Source: a virus. From it: DNA of 64,000 bases. The stretch lies in IMG/VR virus record IMGVR_UViG_3300023109_000021, positions 1 through 64,000 of that record; one strand, given 5' to 3'. The notes beneath the pieces are model-generated. The model was not told the DNA's origin, made no database searches, and was given only the letters and a program-made list of their open reading frames with translations. Position numbers and translations under genes: made by a program. How positions within the stretch are numbered: position 1 is the stretch's first letter; each line of letters starts with the position of its first letter. This document shows positions 7,541 to 15,782 of the stretch, piece after piece.

Positions 7541-8379
7541 TAGCGTTTATTAATTGTTTCAAGTTCATCTTGTGTGTATAGTTTTAATATACTGTAATTT
7601 AATCTAGCTTGTTCTTTAGCTATCTTACCATTACCACCGCTTGCTTTTAGATATCCTCTAAATATAGCTTTAGTAAATTGATAGTCTGTCATTCCCAGAT
7701 GCATGTTATCTCTACACCACGCTTTACCAACCCTGTAAGCTCCAGGTATACCATCACCACTGTCACCTATTACCACTTGAGAAGCTATAGCTAGTCTACT
7801 TTCTTCCTTAGAGATCTGTTTAAACTCTCCTAGAGTGTCTCCATGGCTCCTATAATTATAAAATGGTACATCAGGACAGTTATATAGTACATCTTTATCT
7901 ATAGCTGCTACAACACAATTACCTTCGCTTAATAAATAAGCATCATACACGTAATCATCAGCCTCAGCTCCTATAGATGGTATAGCATTTAATTCTTCTA
8001 ACATGTAAAGTGATATTATTGGTATAAGATCATTTTTTTGCTTTCTGTTAGACTTATAATCAGGGTAAAGTTTATATCTAAAGTTACCACGACCTCTTAC
8101 AAATATAAAAGTTTCTTGTATGTTATAAAACTCTTCTATGTTATTATGAATCTCTTCCAACTTAGTTCTAGTTCTATACTTAGCTTCTTCTATTCTTTCT
8201 TCTTCTGTTGGAAACTCCATCAGAGAGTCTTCAGGAAAGTGTGATGCAAAATACATAATACTATCAGCATCTATTATCAATACTCTTTCTGTGTTGTCAT
8301 ACTTAAGAGGACAGTTCTTAACTTCTTTTACAACTATATCAACTTCTTGAATAGTTTCTGCTTTAACTCCCTTTATCAT
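7540..8379 (-). CDS. 5'-3' exonuclease / flap endonuclease-like
   Basis: 279 residues of the FEN/PIN superfamily (T4 RNase H, T5 exonuclease, DNA polymerase I N-domain). Key acidic clusters are LIIDADSI at the start, RYKLYPDYKSNRKQ (the bridge region binding the 5' end), IGAEADDYVYD and AAIDKDVLYN for the first metal sites, and VIGDSGDGIPGAYRVGKAW, which is the acidic pair followed by the helix-hairpin-helix DNA clamp. It would remove RNA primers and flaps during phage replication. The four-base overlap with the DUF3310-like gene upstream indicates coupling. Confidence 0.88.
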   Translation of the reverse strand: MIKGVKAETIQEVDIVVKEVKNCPLKYDNTERVLIIDADSIMYFASHFPEDSLMEFPTEEERIEEAKYRTRTKLEEIHNNIEEFYNIQETFIFVRGRGNFRYKLYPDYKSNRKQKNDLIPIISLYMLEELNAIPSIGAEADDYVYDAYLLSEGNCVVAAIDKDVLYNCPDVPFYNYRSHGDTLGEFKQISKEESRLAIASQVVIGDSGDGIPGAYRVGKAWCRDNMHLGMTDYQFTKAIFRGYLKASGGNGKIAKEQARLNYSILKLYTQDELETINKR

Positions 8380-8615
8380 AACTTCCCTTTTGATTTAACG
8401 TACTCAATTTCTCTCTGTAAATAATCTAAAGCTTTATGTAAATCCTTTAGCTCGTTCTCTTTCTTTCCTGCTCTAGCTATATATTTTAGAACATTACCCC
8501 TGTTGAACGAAAGAGAGTAATCGTTACACACGTCTATAATATCATACTCTTTTCCATTTTCATAATGTTCAGGCGTTTTAAAATACTTAATAGCATTATT
8601 CATAAAATGTTTCAT
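8376..8615 (-). CDS. DUF3310-like phage protein
   Basis: 79 residues with the family layout: a Tyr/His start (KYFKTPEHYENGKEYDIIDVC), then FNRGNVLKYIARAGKKENELKDLHKALDYLQREIEY. This short family is common in phages and has been linked by annotation to T7 gp1.7-type nucleotide kinase activity, but it lacks a P-loop. It probably acts in nucleotide metabolism, matching neighbouring RNR and exonuclease genes. It overlaps genes on both sides by four bases. Confidence 0.72.
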   Translation of the reverse strand: MKHFMNNAIKYFKTPEHYENGKEYDIIDVCNDYSLSFNRGNVLKYIARAGKKENELKDLHKALDYLQREIEYVKSKGKL

Positions 8616-9013
8616 TTTTTAAACTGTTTTAATTGTTTTTCTAATTGTGTTTTTTCATCATGACATGTTTTACAGAGCACCTGTAAGTTTTCCTGTTCAC
8701 AAAATAAAGTATCTACGAAAGCTGGAAGATCATTTGAGCAATTTAAGCTACCTGCAGGCTCTATATGATCAACATTAACTTGATCACTTTTAAACCAGCT
8801 TTTACACTTATTACAATGGTATTCCCACTTCTGTCTTTTGTTCTTTCCTTTGTAAGCTCTTCTTGCTAATTTTTTACACTCAGCAATTGGTTTCCACCAT
8901 CTACTCTTTTGTCTTAATGCACTTCTAATCATAGACCAAAACATTGATTCTGTCATTGTTCCAGCATTTTTAGTGCGAGGTACTCTTGGTTTTTTTACTG
9001 CTCTTTTTGCCAT
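8612..9013 (-). CDS. HNH endonuclease
   Basis: 133 residues from the ATG at 9013. The frame extends 12 codons further upstream, but those codons would fall in the hairpin/promoter-like region 9029-9063 and the ATG at 9013 follows a typical A-rich leader. The domain is complete: CNKCKSWF zinc pair, VDHIEPAGS with the catalytic His, ENLQVLCKTCHDEKT with Asn, second zinc pair and last His. The N-terminus is strongly basic. It could be a free-standing homing-type nuclease or a packaging/recombination nuclease; position in the replication block favours the former two over packaging. Confidence 0.82.
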   Translation of the reverse strand: MAKRAVKKPRVPRTKNAGTMTESMFWSMIRSALRQKSRWWKPIAECKKLARRAYKGKNKRQKWEYHCNKCKSWFKSDQVNVDHIEPAGSLNCSNDLPAFVDTLFCEQENLQVLCKTCHDEKTQLEKQLKQFKK

Positions 9014-9028
9014 AATTTTAAAATTAAA

Positions 9029-9063
9029 GGGATAACAAATATAATTCAAATAAATGTTATCCC
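9029..9063 (-). promoter_or_regulatory. Perfect 8-bp inverted repeat around a TATATTTG element
   Basis: GGGATAAC (9029-9036) and GTTATCCC (9056-9063) are perfectly complementary and 19 bases apart. On the minus strand the hairpin is followed by TTTAATTTT, so it may be a weak terminator for the rIIB-like gene. The same interval contains TATATTTG (9043-9036), a perfect -7 element, without a clear TTG at -33. An operator overlapping a promoter is the alternative. Confidence 0.45.
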
Positions 9064-9071
9064 CTAATTTA

Positions 9072-10595
9072 TTAATCTACCATACGAACTCTTGCAGTAA
9101 TCTCAGCTTTCATCTCTTCAAGACTTCCAATAATATTACGTACATCTATAGAAGATATATTTGGTAAGCTAAACTCATATTTGTTAGATTCCTTTGCGAA
9201 ACCTTGTTTAACTTTGTCCTGTAGATCATCAAGCTCACGTACAGCATAGACTTCATCCAACTGAAGAGTGTCAAACTCATTGTCATGAAGAATACTTGTA
9301 GCTTCTTCTCTTGGTACAGTCATAATTGGAAGATACTCATAGCATCTACCTTTGTGTGTACCAATACCAACCACCTTCATAGGGTTGATAAGAACAAGAA
9401 CAGACTGATCACCACATCCTACATAGTGTATCTGGTCAGAAGTAAAATGTAAACCAGCTGCAGCACAATCTTGTGTTGACCAGTTACATTCTTCTTGTGG
9501 CATGTTCACCACTTTACCAATACGTATGTCAAATGTTTTAGTCCAATCATCTGTAAAACGATTCTCATGTCTGTTAGGTAGATCTAGGTATAAAGCTGTA
9601 AGTTTACCTATTTCTTCTCCATGGTCTACTTTCACAGAAGTTGTATACTCATAAGGTTCTACCTCACCTGTACCATCACATGTTTCACATTCTACCCACT
9701 GTTCTTCATTCCATTCATCTTCATCATCATAACAGTCACCATCATCATAGTAGCCACCTTCTCCATCACAATCTGAACACACTGTAGTAGTGTGTGTTTC
9801 TTCATTGTACAATCTATCTACATGTACAATCTTATATTCACCATCTTGTAAGAATACAGTATAATCATCTGGACTTTTCTTCCATACAGCTTTTACTTTG
9901 TTATATGTATTAGATATAAAATGTACAAGCTCTGGAGATCCATGTAGTGTAACAACATTACGTAGCGCTACAAAGAATCCCTGCTTAGTTATACGAAAGC
10001 TGTTCTCTTTTAAGAATCTATACAGCTCATGTGCAACCTCAGCTCTTGGGTTAAGTGCACACCACATAAAGAAGCGCTTTAAAGATTGATATCCATCATA
10101 ATCATTTAATGGAATACCTAAAGCTTTAGCACGACTCACTTCATCAATTAGTTCTTCAACTAATAGCTGTGGTAGAGATCTAGATATACCTTTAAAGTAT
10201 ACTGAATCTCCATCAATTACAAACTCACTACACTCTTCTAGGACAGTAAAGCCCTTTCTAAGAGCCTTTAGTCTTCTTTCTGATTCATCTCTCTCTGCAA
10301 CTTCAGAAACTACATTAGGATCACTAACGATTGTATAGAGGTGTCCAATGGTAACAGCTGACTCTGCAGCATGATAATCATCTTCAGTAGCATTTACCTT
10401 AGATATTATAGAATTATCATGTAGCACAATAGTAAGCACATCATTTACTAACTTTATAGTCTTGTAGGGATTTTCTTGAGGAGAACTATCGTTGTCTACC
10501 TCTTCAACTAATTTATCAAGTTTTTTCTCGATAACCTTTTCAATTGAGTGGTCCACTTTATTTTTGAACCACTCTAAACTTAGAAATTTACTCAT
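9072..10595 (-). CDS. rIIB-like protein with DnaJ-type zinc motifs
   Basis: 507 residues. The C-terminal half resembles T4 rIIB (FDIRIGKVVNMPQEEC through CAAAGLHFTS and VLVLINPMKVVGIG), and the gene directly follows an rIIA-like gene, as in T4. Two CxxCxGxG repeats at residues 273-280 and 303-310, separated by a very acidic loop, match the zinc-binding region of DnaJ and may bind an unfolded or partner protein. The rII pair is known from T4 to protect against exclusion systems and to be membrane-associated; the biochemical role is not settled. The zinc insert is not part of classical rIIB. Confidence 0.72.
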   Translation of the reverse strand: MSKFLSLEWFKNKVDHSIEKVIEKKLDKLVEEVDNDSSPQENPYKTIKLVNDVLTIVLHDNSIISKVNATEDDYHAAESAVTIGHLYTIVSDPNVVSEVAERDESERRLKALRKGFTVLEECSEFVIDGDSVYFKGISRSLPQLLVEELIDEVSRAKALGIPLNDYDGYQSLKRFFMWCALNPRAEVAHELYRFLKENSFRITKQGFFVALRNVVTLHGSPELVHFISNTYNKVKAVWKKSPDDYTVFLQDGEYKIVHVDRLYNEETHTTTVCSDCDGEGGYYDDGDCYDDEDEWNEEQWVECETCDGTGEVEPYEYTTSVKVDHGEEIGKLTALYLDLPNRHENRFTDDWTKTFDIRIGKVVNMPQEECNWSTQDCAAAGLHFTSDQIHYVGCGDQSVLVLINPMKVVGIGTHKGRCYEYLPIMTVPREEATSILHDNEFDTLQLDEVYAVRELDDLQDKVKQGFAKESNKYEFSLPNISSIDVRNIIGSLEEMKAEITARVRMVD

Positions 10596-10614
10596 TTTTA
10601 ATTGTATTTAATTG

Positions 10615-12930
10615 TTAATTATTCTCTTGTTCTTGTTCTTGTTTATGTTTAAGAAACTGATAATGATTGTTTATAGCAACACCATTGCATTTAAAAAGCT
10701 GAGCTAAACAGTCTAAAAGACCGTTTTGTCTGTGACTTTCACCAGTTCTTAAACTAGATGCAATAGTATTTACATAAGCATGCTCTTTTAGGAAAGCTTC
10801 TAATTCTTGTATCAAATCATATATCTCAGCGTTAAATAGATTATCATCTTTAGCAAGTTCAAGTAATTTCTCTCCATGTTTAAAAGATTGATATCTACCA
10901 CCTCCAATATACGTTTTCTGATATTCAGATATTTTCTTAAATTTATCTGATAATTTAGACTTAACTCTATCAATTAGATAACTTTTCTCAAATAGATCAA
11001 CATTATAGTCCTTGTTTATAAACTTCCAGCAAAGTAATGCAGTCATATATTTAATAAACATATCATCACCCTTTATAAAGTCATCATAAGAAACTAAATT
11101 ATCAATTTTAGGAGACTTCTCTAATGCTTCTAACTCCCTCGTTGAAAACGTAATATACTTTATACTCATGCGCTTAGTTTCTTCATACAAATTATCAAGC
11201 AGCATGTAATCATCATGATTAGTGTATACGTAAGTACAACTTCCCCCTTCTACAGACTCAATATTGATTCTATGTGATACAAATTTACAGTTCCTGCCAT
11301 CGCTATATCTGAGAAGCTCTTCACCTATTTTACAATTGAAGTCTCCTGCAACCTTTTCACCTTTAGCAGCTTTAGTAGCTCGCATCTTAGATACAGTGTT
11401 AGCTTTTCTATCATCTATCCAGTGTTGAGGTACTATAATAGCATCAGCATCTCTAAGAGATTTTAAAAGTAATGACTCTACATACTGAAAGTCTTTAATT
11501 ACACCTCTCCACTGAGATTTAGGGTAATTAATTAACTTTAGAATCTCATAGTAACTATCTTTACCAGTGATACTTTTTAGAGGATAAGACTTTGACTTGC
11601 GAATAAATGTAACTCTTCTAGAATTACTATTATTATTTTTAGCCTTTTCAGTAATTATATCTTCACAAAGCTCTCTAAGATACGCCTTTTTATGACCTCT
11701 CATTGAATCTTGCATCTTGAATGTATATTTTTCCATATCATTCCAGTTTACATTTCTTCCCCAATGGCTTTCTTTTATCTGATACATTCTAGTATTTTCA
11801 TACCTATAGTTAGCTTTGTATTCTCCCAAAAGATAACTAAACTCATGTCTACTAAACGTAGAGATGTCCCAGTTGTCTACTCCTTCAAGTTTTGGTTTGG
11901 CAAAAGGAATTGTTATGTAGTTCTTTAAACCTTCCAAATCAAACTTTTTTCCAAACAGATCTATTTCTCTCTTAGAGTTGTAGTAGTAATTTAGAAAACT
12001 CATAACATCATCACTATCTGTAACATTTTCATTATACTTTTGTACATAATAGTCAGAAAACTCAGATAATTTACTAAGAATCTTTGACTTTGTTTCCTTT
12101 GTGTAAATCAAAGATTCCCTGTTTGGAGTTGGAAACAAACCATCTGTCAGTTTAAATCTTAAACCCAGTGGCAAATATATAGTGTCTATACCTAGTTTGT
12201 CAAAATCAATAGGGTAATAAACATTATCAAGACAAATGTGTAACTTATCATCATCAGCTATTTCAGAGAATTGAAATAGTTTAGATCTATGAATAGTAAA
12301 GTTGTTATCAACATCATCTACATTAAAGTATACATCCTCAAAGTATGCAAGCTGTTGCTTTATCTTTTTCAGAAAATCATACTTATCACCCCATTTTATA
12401 GGTACAATAACTTTTACACCATTACACTCTGTTGTAGGAGTTTCGTTAATTAAATCAATAGTGTTAGTTTCTTCACCTTCGTACATCATATACTTACGTT
12501 CCATACCATCTTTTCTACATGTAAAATAGAAACTACTAGCATATGCTAAAGGAGCTTTGAAACCAAGACCCATCATACCAAGCTCTGTATCACTATCACG
12601 TTTAGTAGACTTACCATACTTACTGATAATGTTTTCTACATCGTGGTGATCTAGACCTGTACCAAAATCCTCAACAGAGAATTCCCAGTTATTAGAATTA
12701 TTCTGTACCAGTGACACAACTATAGGTTTATCAACTCCAGCTCGTCTGTGGCTATCAAGTGCATTACTTGCACATTCTCTAATAGTTGAACCTATTGCAT
12801 CTGAATAAAGGTTCTTACTTAACATCTGCATTAATACTTGTGCAGAATCCATGTCTAGTGACATACCTATACTCTCATTTTTCTGTCCTGAGTATAGAAC
12901 ATGTGCCTGTTTTTGTTTTTCTAATCGCAT
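10615..12930 (-). CDS. rIIA-like GHKL ATPase
   Basis: 771 residues. The N-terminal GHKL ATPase fold shows its N-box (STIRECASNALDSH, residues 48-61, with Glu52 and Asn56), G1 box (EDFGTGL, 87-93) and G2 box (GMMGLGFKAPLAY, 118-130). The rest is long and charged, without further recognised motifs, and the last residues are Gln/Glu-rich. Together with the rIIB-like gene it forms the T4-style rII pair, which counters prophage exclusion. An MutL/Hsp90-like function is less likely given the partner gene. It is preceded by the A-rich leader typical of this phage. Confidence 0.78.
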   Translation of the reverse strand: MRLEKQKQAHVLYSGQKNESIGMSLDMDSAQVLMQMLSKNLYSDAIGSTIRECASNALDSHRRAGVDKPIVVSLVQNNSNNWEFSVEDFGTGLDHHDVENIISKYGKSTKRDSDTELGMMGLGFKAPLAYASSFYFTCRKDGMERKYMMYEGEETNTIDLINETPTTECNGVKVIVPIKWGDKYDFLKKIKQQLAYFEDVYFNVDDVDNNFTIHRSKLFQFSEIADDDKLHICLDNVYYPIDFDKLGIDTIYLPLGLRFKLTDGLFPTPNRESLIYTKETKSKILSKLSEFSDYYVQKYNENVTDSDDVMSFLNYYYNSKREIDLFGKKFDLEGLKNYITIPFAKPKLEGVDNWDISTFSRHEFSYLLGEYKANYRYENTRMYQIKESHWGRNVNWNDMEKYTFKMQDSMRGHKKAYLRELCEDIITEKAKNNNSNSRRVTFIRKSKSYPLKSITGKDSYYEILKLINYPKSQWRGVIKDFQYVESLLLKSLRDADAIIVPQHWIDDRKANTVSKMRATKAAKGEKVAGDFNCKIGEELLRYSDGRNCKFVSHRINIESVEGGSCTYVYTNHDDYMLLDNLYEETKRMSIKYITFSTRELEALEKSPKIDNLVSYDDFIKGDDMFIKYMTALLCWKFINKDYNVDLFEKSYLIDRVKSKLSDKFKKISEYQKTYIGGGRYQSFKHGEKLLELAKDDNLFNAEIYDLIQELEAFLKEHAYVNTIASSLRTGESHRQNGLLDCLAQLFKCNGVAINNHYQFLKHKQEQEQENN

Positions 12931-12945
12931 TTTACTATTTATTTA

Positions 12946-13230
12946 TTAATTATTATCTCCTCGTTTTACTAACCAGATTGATTTATAACAAAAATCAAAT
13001 CTTACGTTTTGTTTATTATCTGCAAACCTTTGTCCAAATTTGCTGTTGATTCTATTACATACAGCTGATGTAAATGCCATATAGGGTGCTCCTTGAAAAT
13101 CTTTGTATTGTTTCTGTTTTGGTGGTCTTACAATTTGCATGTAGTTGAGGTCTATACCTCGTACAATTACTTCATCTCCTACTTGGAGATCTTCCATTTC
13201 AATGGCTCTGTTTACATTATTATTCATCAT
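12946..13230 (-). CDS. Small protein with LQVGDEVIV motif, related to 13220-13561
   Basis: 94 residues. It begins with an LQVGDEVIVRG beta-hairpin-like segment and ends with a strand-rich tail (NVRFDFCYKSIWLVKRG). The neighbouring gene has the same order (LQPGDEIITNQG ... IVKVDLNWKQVYITNR), so the two look like diverged tandem copies. The fold suggests an OB/SH3-like small barrel. The gene overlaps the stop of its neighbour by 11 bases; a second ATG three bases later is possible. Confidence 0.6.
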   Translation of the reverse strand: MMNNNVNRAIEMEDLQVGDEVIVRGIDLNYMQIVRPPKQKQYKDFQGAPYMAFTSAVCNRINSKFGQRFADNKQNVRFDFCYKSIWLVKRGDNN

Positions 13231-13561
13231 AATTAAATCTATTAGTTATATATACTTGTTTCCAGTTTAAATCCACTTTTACTATTGGATCATTTTCATT
13301 AGGTATTCTAAACTCATAAGTTTTATAAGTGTTACTCCAAGGTTGCTTAGTGTAATGATTAATACCTGTAGTTGTCTTCATAGTTATAGCAGCTCTACAC
13401 TTTACAGCTATGTATCGTGTTTTACCATTGTGCCATGTTTTTAACTTACTAACTCTTGGAACTTCTTCCACTATATAACATCTCATCTCTGAGCCTTGGT
13501 TAGTAATGATTTCGTCTCCTGGTTGTAATTTACCAGTATCTTCTGTTAATATTCCGTTCAT
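13220..13561 (-). CDS. Small protein with LQPGDEIIT motif, related to 12946-13230
   Basis: 113 residues. It shares with its downstream neighbour an N-terminal GDEII hairpin and a hydrophobic C-terminal strand followed by basic residues. The middle has many aromatic and basic positions (KTWHNGKTRYIAVKCRAAITMK), which could contact nucleic acid. There are no catalytic motifs. It lies between the UDG-like gene and the rII pair. Confidence 0.6.
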   Translation of the reverse strand: MNGILTEDTGKLQPGDEIITNQGSEMRCYIVEEVPRVSKLKTWHNGKTRYIAVKCRAAITMKTTTGINHYTKQPWSNTYKTYEFRIPNENDPIVKVDLNWKQVYITNRFNYDE

Positions 13562-13573
13562 TTTCTTGTTTTT

Positions 13574-14296
13574 TTAAAATGGATCTTCACAATCTTTTAG
13601 CCAATTGATGCTATATCCGTTGTTTTCATAAATTAATGTATCTGCTTTTGTAAACACTCCTTCACTATCCCAGTCTACTCCTTTGTAAGAAGCGCTAGCT
13701 GGGTGGCTTACTGTAAAGACGTGTGAAAATATTCCTGCATATCTCTTATACCTACTTGCATCTTTACCAAGAAATACATATGGCACACCTAGAGGATTAA
13801 GAACTTCTTCAAACAAATATTTTGTAAAAGGTTCCCAAGTCTGTATGTGACTACCAGCTTTGTTCTTTTCTGTGGTCAGTGCTACGTTTAGCATGAGTAT
13901 CCCCTGTTTTGCTAAATAAGCTACATCAGGTGATGGGTCGTAAACTAAATTAAGGCCTCTGTGAAACTCAGTTTCTAGTGCCTTATAAAAATTGTCTAGA
14001 GATGGTTGTATATACCCTGTCACAGAGCAACCCATAAGCAGACCATCTGCTACAGGTAACCCATTCTTAAACGTGTGGTATGGACACATCCCTACAATTA
14101 CTGCTTTCACTTCATCTAGTGGTGTTTCTTTAAAACATCTATAGACTTGAGATGACAAAGGAGCAATCTGTTTGCCCCTTTTACTCTCTTTCTTTAAGAA
14201 TGCATATATATCATCGCACTCATTGCTTTCTATAAAAGTTTTCATCTTTCCATGCCACGATGGATGAAAGTGAGCTTTAAAATTATCCCATTTCAT
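13574..14296 (-). CDS. Uracil-DNA glycosylase family protein with altered catalytic motif
   Basis: 240 residues matching family 1 UDG in order: GMCPYH at residues 69-74 (consensus GQDPYH), ADGLLMGCSV, then IQPSLDNFYKALE, LMLNVALTT (consensus LLLNxxLTV) and SHPASASYKG (consensus HPSPLS). The uracil-reading Asn and the second-motif His are kept, but the general-base Asp of GQDPYH is Cys here. UDG removes uracil from DNA; this homologue may be weak, may use another residue, or may serve as a replication or structural factor, as poxvirus D4 also does. UDG-like genes are common in crAss-like phages. Confidence 0.85.
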   Translation of the reverse strand: MKWDNFKAHFHPSWHGKMKTFIESNECDDIYAFLKKESKRGKQIAPLSSQVYRCFKETPLDEVKAVIVGMCPYHTFKNGLPVADGLLMGCSVTGYIQPSLDNFYKALETEFHRGLNLVYDPSPDVAYLAKQGILMLNVALTTEKNKAGSHIQTWEPFTKYLFEEVLNPLGVPYVFLGKDASRYKRYAGIFSHVFTVSHPASASYKGVDWDSEGVFTKADTLIYENNGYSINWLKDCEDPF

Positions 14297-14297
14297 A

Positions 14298-14681
14298 TTA
14301 ATAGTTTTTATAAGATTTCTCTTCAGTTAAATTAGAATTAGTTAATTGATTAATTTGCTTTTTAATTAGAGCTCGTTTGTCATTAGTAACATAAACAGAT
14401 CTTGCTAAGTCTATAAACTTTTGACTAAAGTCTTTATCTCTTTCACAATCACGAATGTCATCTTCTATATCCCATAATAAGGAATTTACTTTGACAAGTT
14501 CATCATAGAGTTGTTGAAGTGGTGATTGATGAAGATCTAACAACACTAAAATATAAGGATAAAGTGTTTCATGTTCATTTTTAACATTAACAAGTTTATC
14601 TTCATTATCTATTTTTAAAAGTTTGATATCTAAAATCGACAATTTGTCTACTATCTCACCGTTTGATACTTCTATTTTCAT
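14298..14681 (-). CDS. DUF6165-like protein
   Basis: 127 residues from the ATG at 14681, chosen because it overlaps the stop of the epimerase gene as ATGA and because the family begins with MKIEVSNGEIVDKL. The protein is helical and ends with KRALIKKQINQL. DUF6165 proteins have unknown function and usually sit among glycan or glycosyltransferase genes, in line with the sugar epimerase immediately upstream here. Confidence 0.65.
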   Translation of the reverse strand: MKIEVSNGEIVDKLSILDIKLLKIDNEDKLVNVKNEHETLYPYILVLLDLHQSPLQQLYDELVKVNSLLWDIEDDIRDCERDKDFSQKFIDLARSVYVTNDKRALIKKQINQLTNSNLTEEKSYKNY

Positions 14682-15556
14682 TTTATTGATTTTATCCAAT
14701 TGATTAAACTTACTTGTGGTGTCCAACCCAAGTCTTTCTTTATTTTACTTATGTTGCTTAAAGATCTCTTAGCTTCTTTTCTAGCAGGTATAAATTTTAT
14801 ATTATTACTAAATGCTTTAGCAATATCTATGATCTTTACTTCCTGACCAGAACCAACGTTCCAAGTTCCTTTAGTTCCTATTGCAGCTATTATAGCATCA
14901 ACTACATCTTTAACATATACAAAGTCTCTAGTCTGTTGACCATCTCCTGTTACTGTTAGCTCAAGATTATTCTTAAATTGATTCAGAAAGATAGGTACAG
15001 CTGATAGGTATCCACCTTCATTGAGCTGTCTCTCTCCAAAAACATTAAAGAATCTTAATACTGCTACAGAAACATGATCTGGTACTGCTTTACAGAGTGC
15101 TTCCATCATATACTTAGATGTTGCATATGGGTTCAATGGGTCTAAATCACTATTTTCTGATAGAGGAAAGCTTCTTGAATTACCATACACAGCAGCTGTA
15201 GAAGCTACAACTATCTTTTTACAACCACACTGTTTAATAGCCCATTCAAATAAAAGAGCTGAACCATCAACAATTTGATCATGGTACTTCTGTTTATTAT
15301 TTAAACTTTCTTCTACAGACACAGGCGCTGCTAAATGAATAAGTGTATCAAACTGCATATCAGGTAAATGTCCCCACATAGTGTTACCTACCTCGTAGAT
15401 TATCACTAAAGGTTGAGGTTTTAATGGAAATAAGTTCTTAAGCTTCCCAGTGCTAAAGTTATCAAGGATTACTATCTCTTCCCCTAGCTTCTGTAGTTGT
15501 TCACATAAATGACTTCCAATAAAACCTGCTCCTCCTGTTATTAATACCCTACTCAT
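14678..15556 (-). CDS. NAD-dependent nucleotide-sugar epimerase/dehydratase
   Basis: 292 residues of the extended short-chain dehydrogenase family (GalE/WbpP type). The Rossmann motif GGAGFIGSH is at residues 8-16, DNFST follows at the end of the second strand, and the catalytic set is STAAVY plus YATSK near residue 145; RFFNVFGERQ and GDGQQTRDFVYVKDV are family signatures. It interconverts nucleotide sugars in the cytoplasm, supplying precursors for glycan modification. It is shorter than GalE (about 340) at the C-terminus. It is coupled to DUF6165, and a glycosyltransferase lies at the left edge of the window. Confidence 0.9.
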   Translation of the reverse strand: MSRVLITGGAGFIGSHLCEQLQKLGEEIVILDNFSTGKLKNLFPLKPQPLVIIYEVGNTMWGHLPDMQFDTLIHLAAPVSVEESLNNKQKYHDQIVDGSALLFEWAIKQCGCKKIVVASTAAVYGNSRSFPLSENSDLDPLNPYATSKYMMEALCKAVPDHVSVAVLRFFNVFGERQLNEGGYLSAVPIFLNQFKNNLELTVTGDGQQTRDFVYVKDVVDAIIAAIGTKGTWNVGSGQEVKIIDIAKAFSNNIKFIPARKEAKRSLSNISKIKKDLGWTPQVSLINWIKSIK

Positions 15557-15780
15557 TAGTTAATACAAAGGGCATTAGCTTCATCATCTACTGTCAAAAT
15601 TGGTTTAACTTCTAAATAAGCATTATCAAACCCATCTGCTACTACAATAGTAGGTGAGTAATACACCTTTTGATAAGTATTTCCCTCAGAGTCTGAAGAG
15701 TATATCACTTCATAGTCTTCTATCTCTGGGTTTCTTTTTACGATCTCTATTAGAGTATTTATATATTTCTTGACTTTCAT
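15556..15780 (-). CDS. Small conserved phage protein, 74 residues
   Basis: The beginning (MKVKKYINTLIEIVKRNPEIEDYEVIYSSDSEGN) has the pattern of a widespread group of short phage/prophage proteins in which a helix is followed by a strand and an SDSEGN turn. No function is established. Its stop and the epimerase ATG overlap by one base (TAATG), so the two are co-translated. Confidence 0.6.
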   Translation of the reverse strand: MKVKKYINTLIEIVKRNPEIEDYEVIYSSDSEGNTYQKVYYSPTIVVADGFDNAYLEVKPILTVDDEANALCIN

Positions 15781-15782
15781 AA

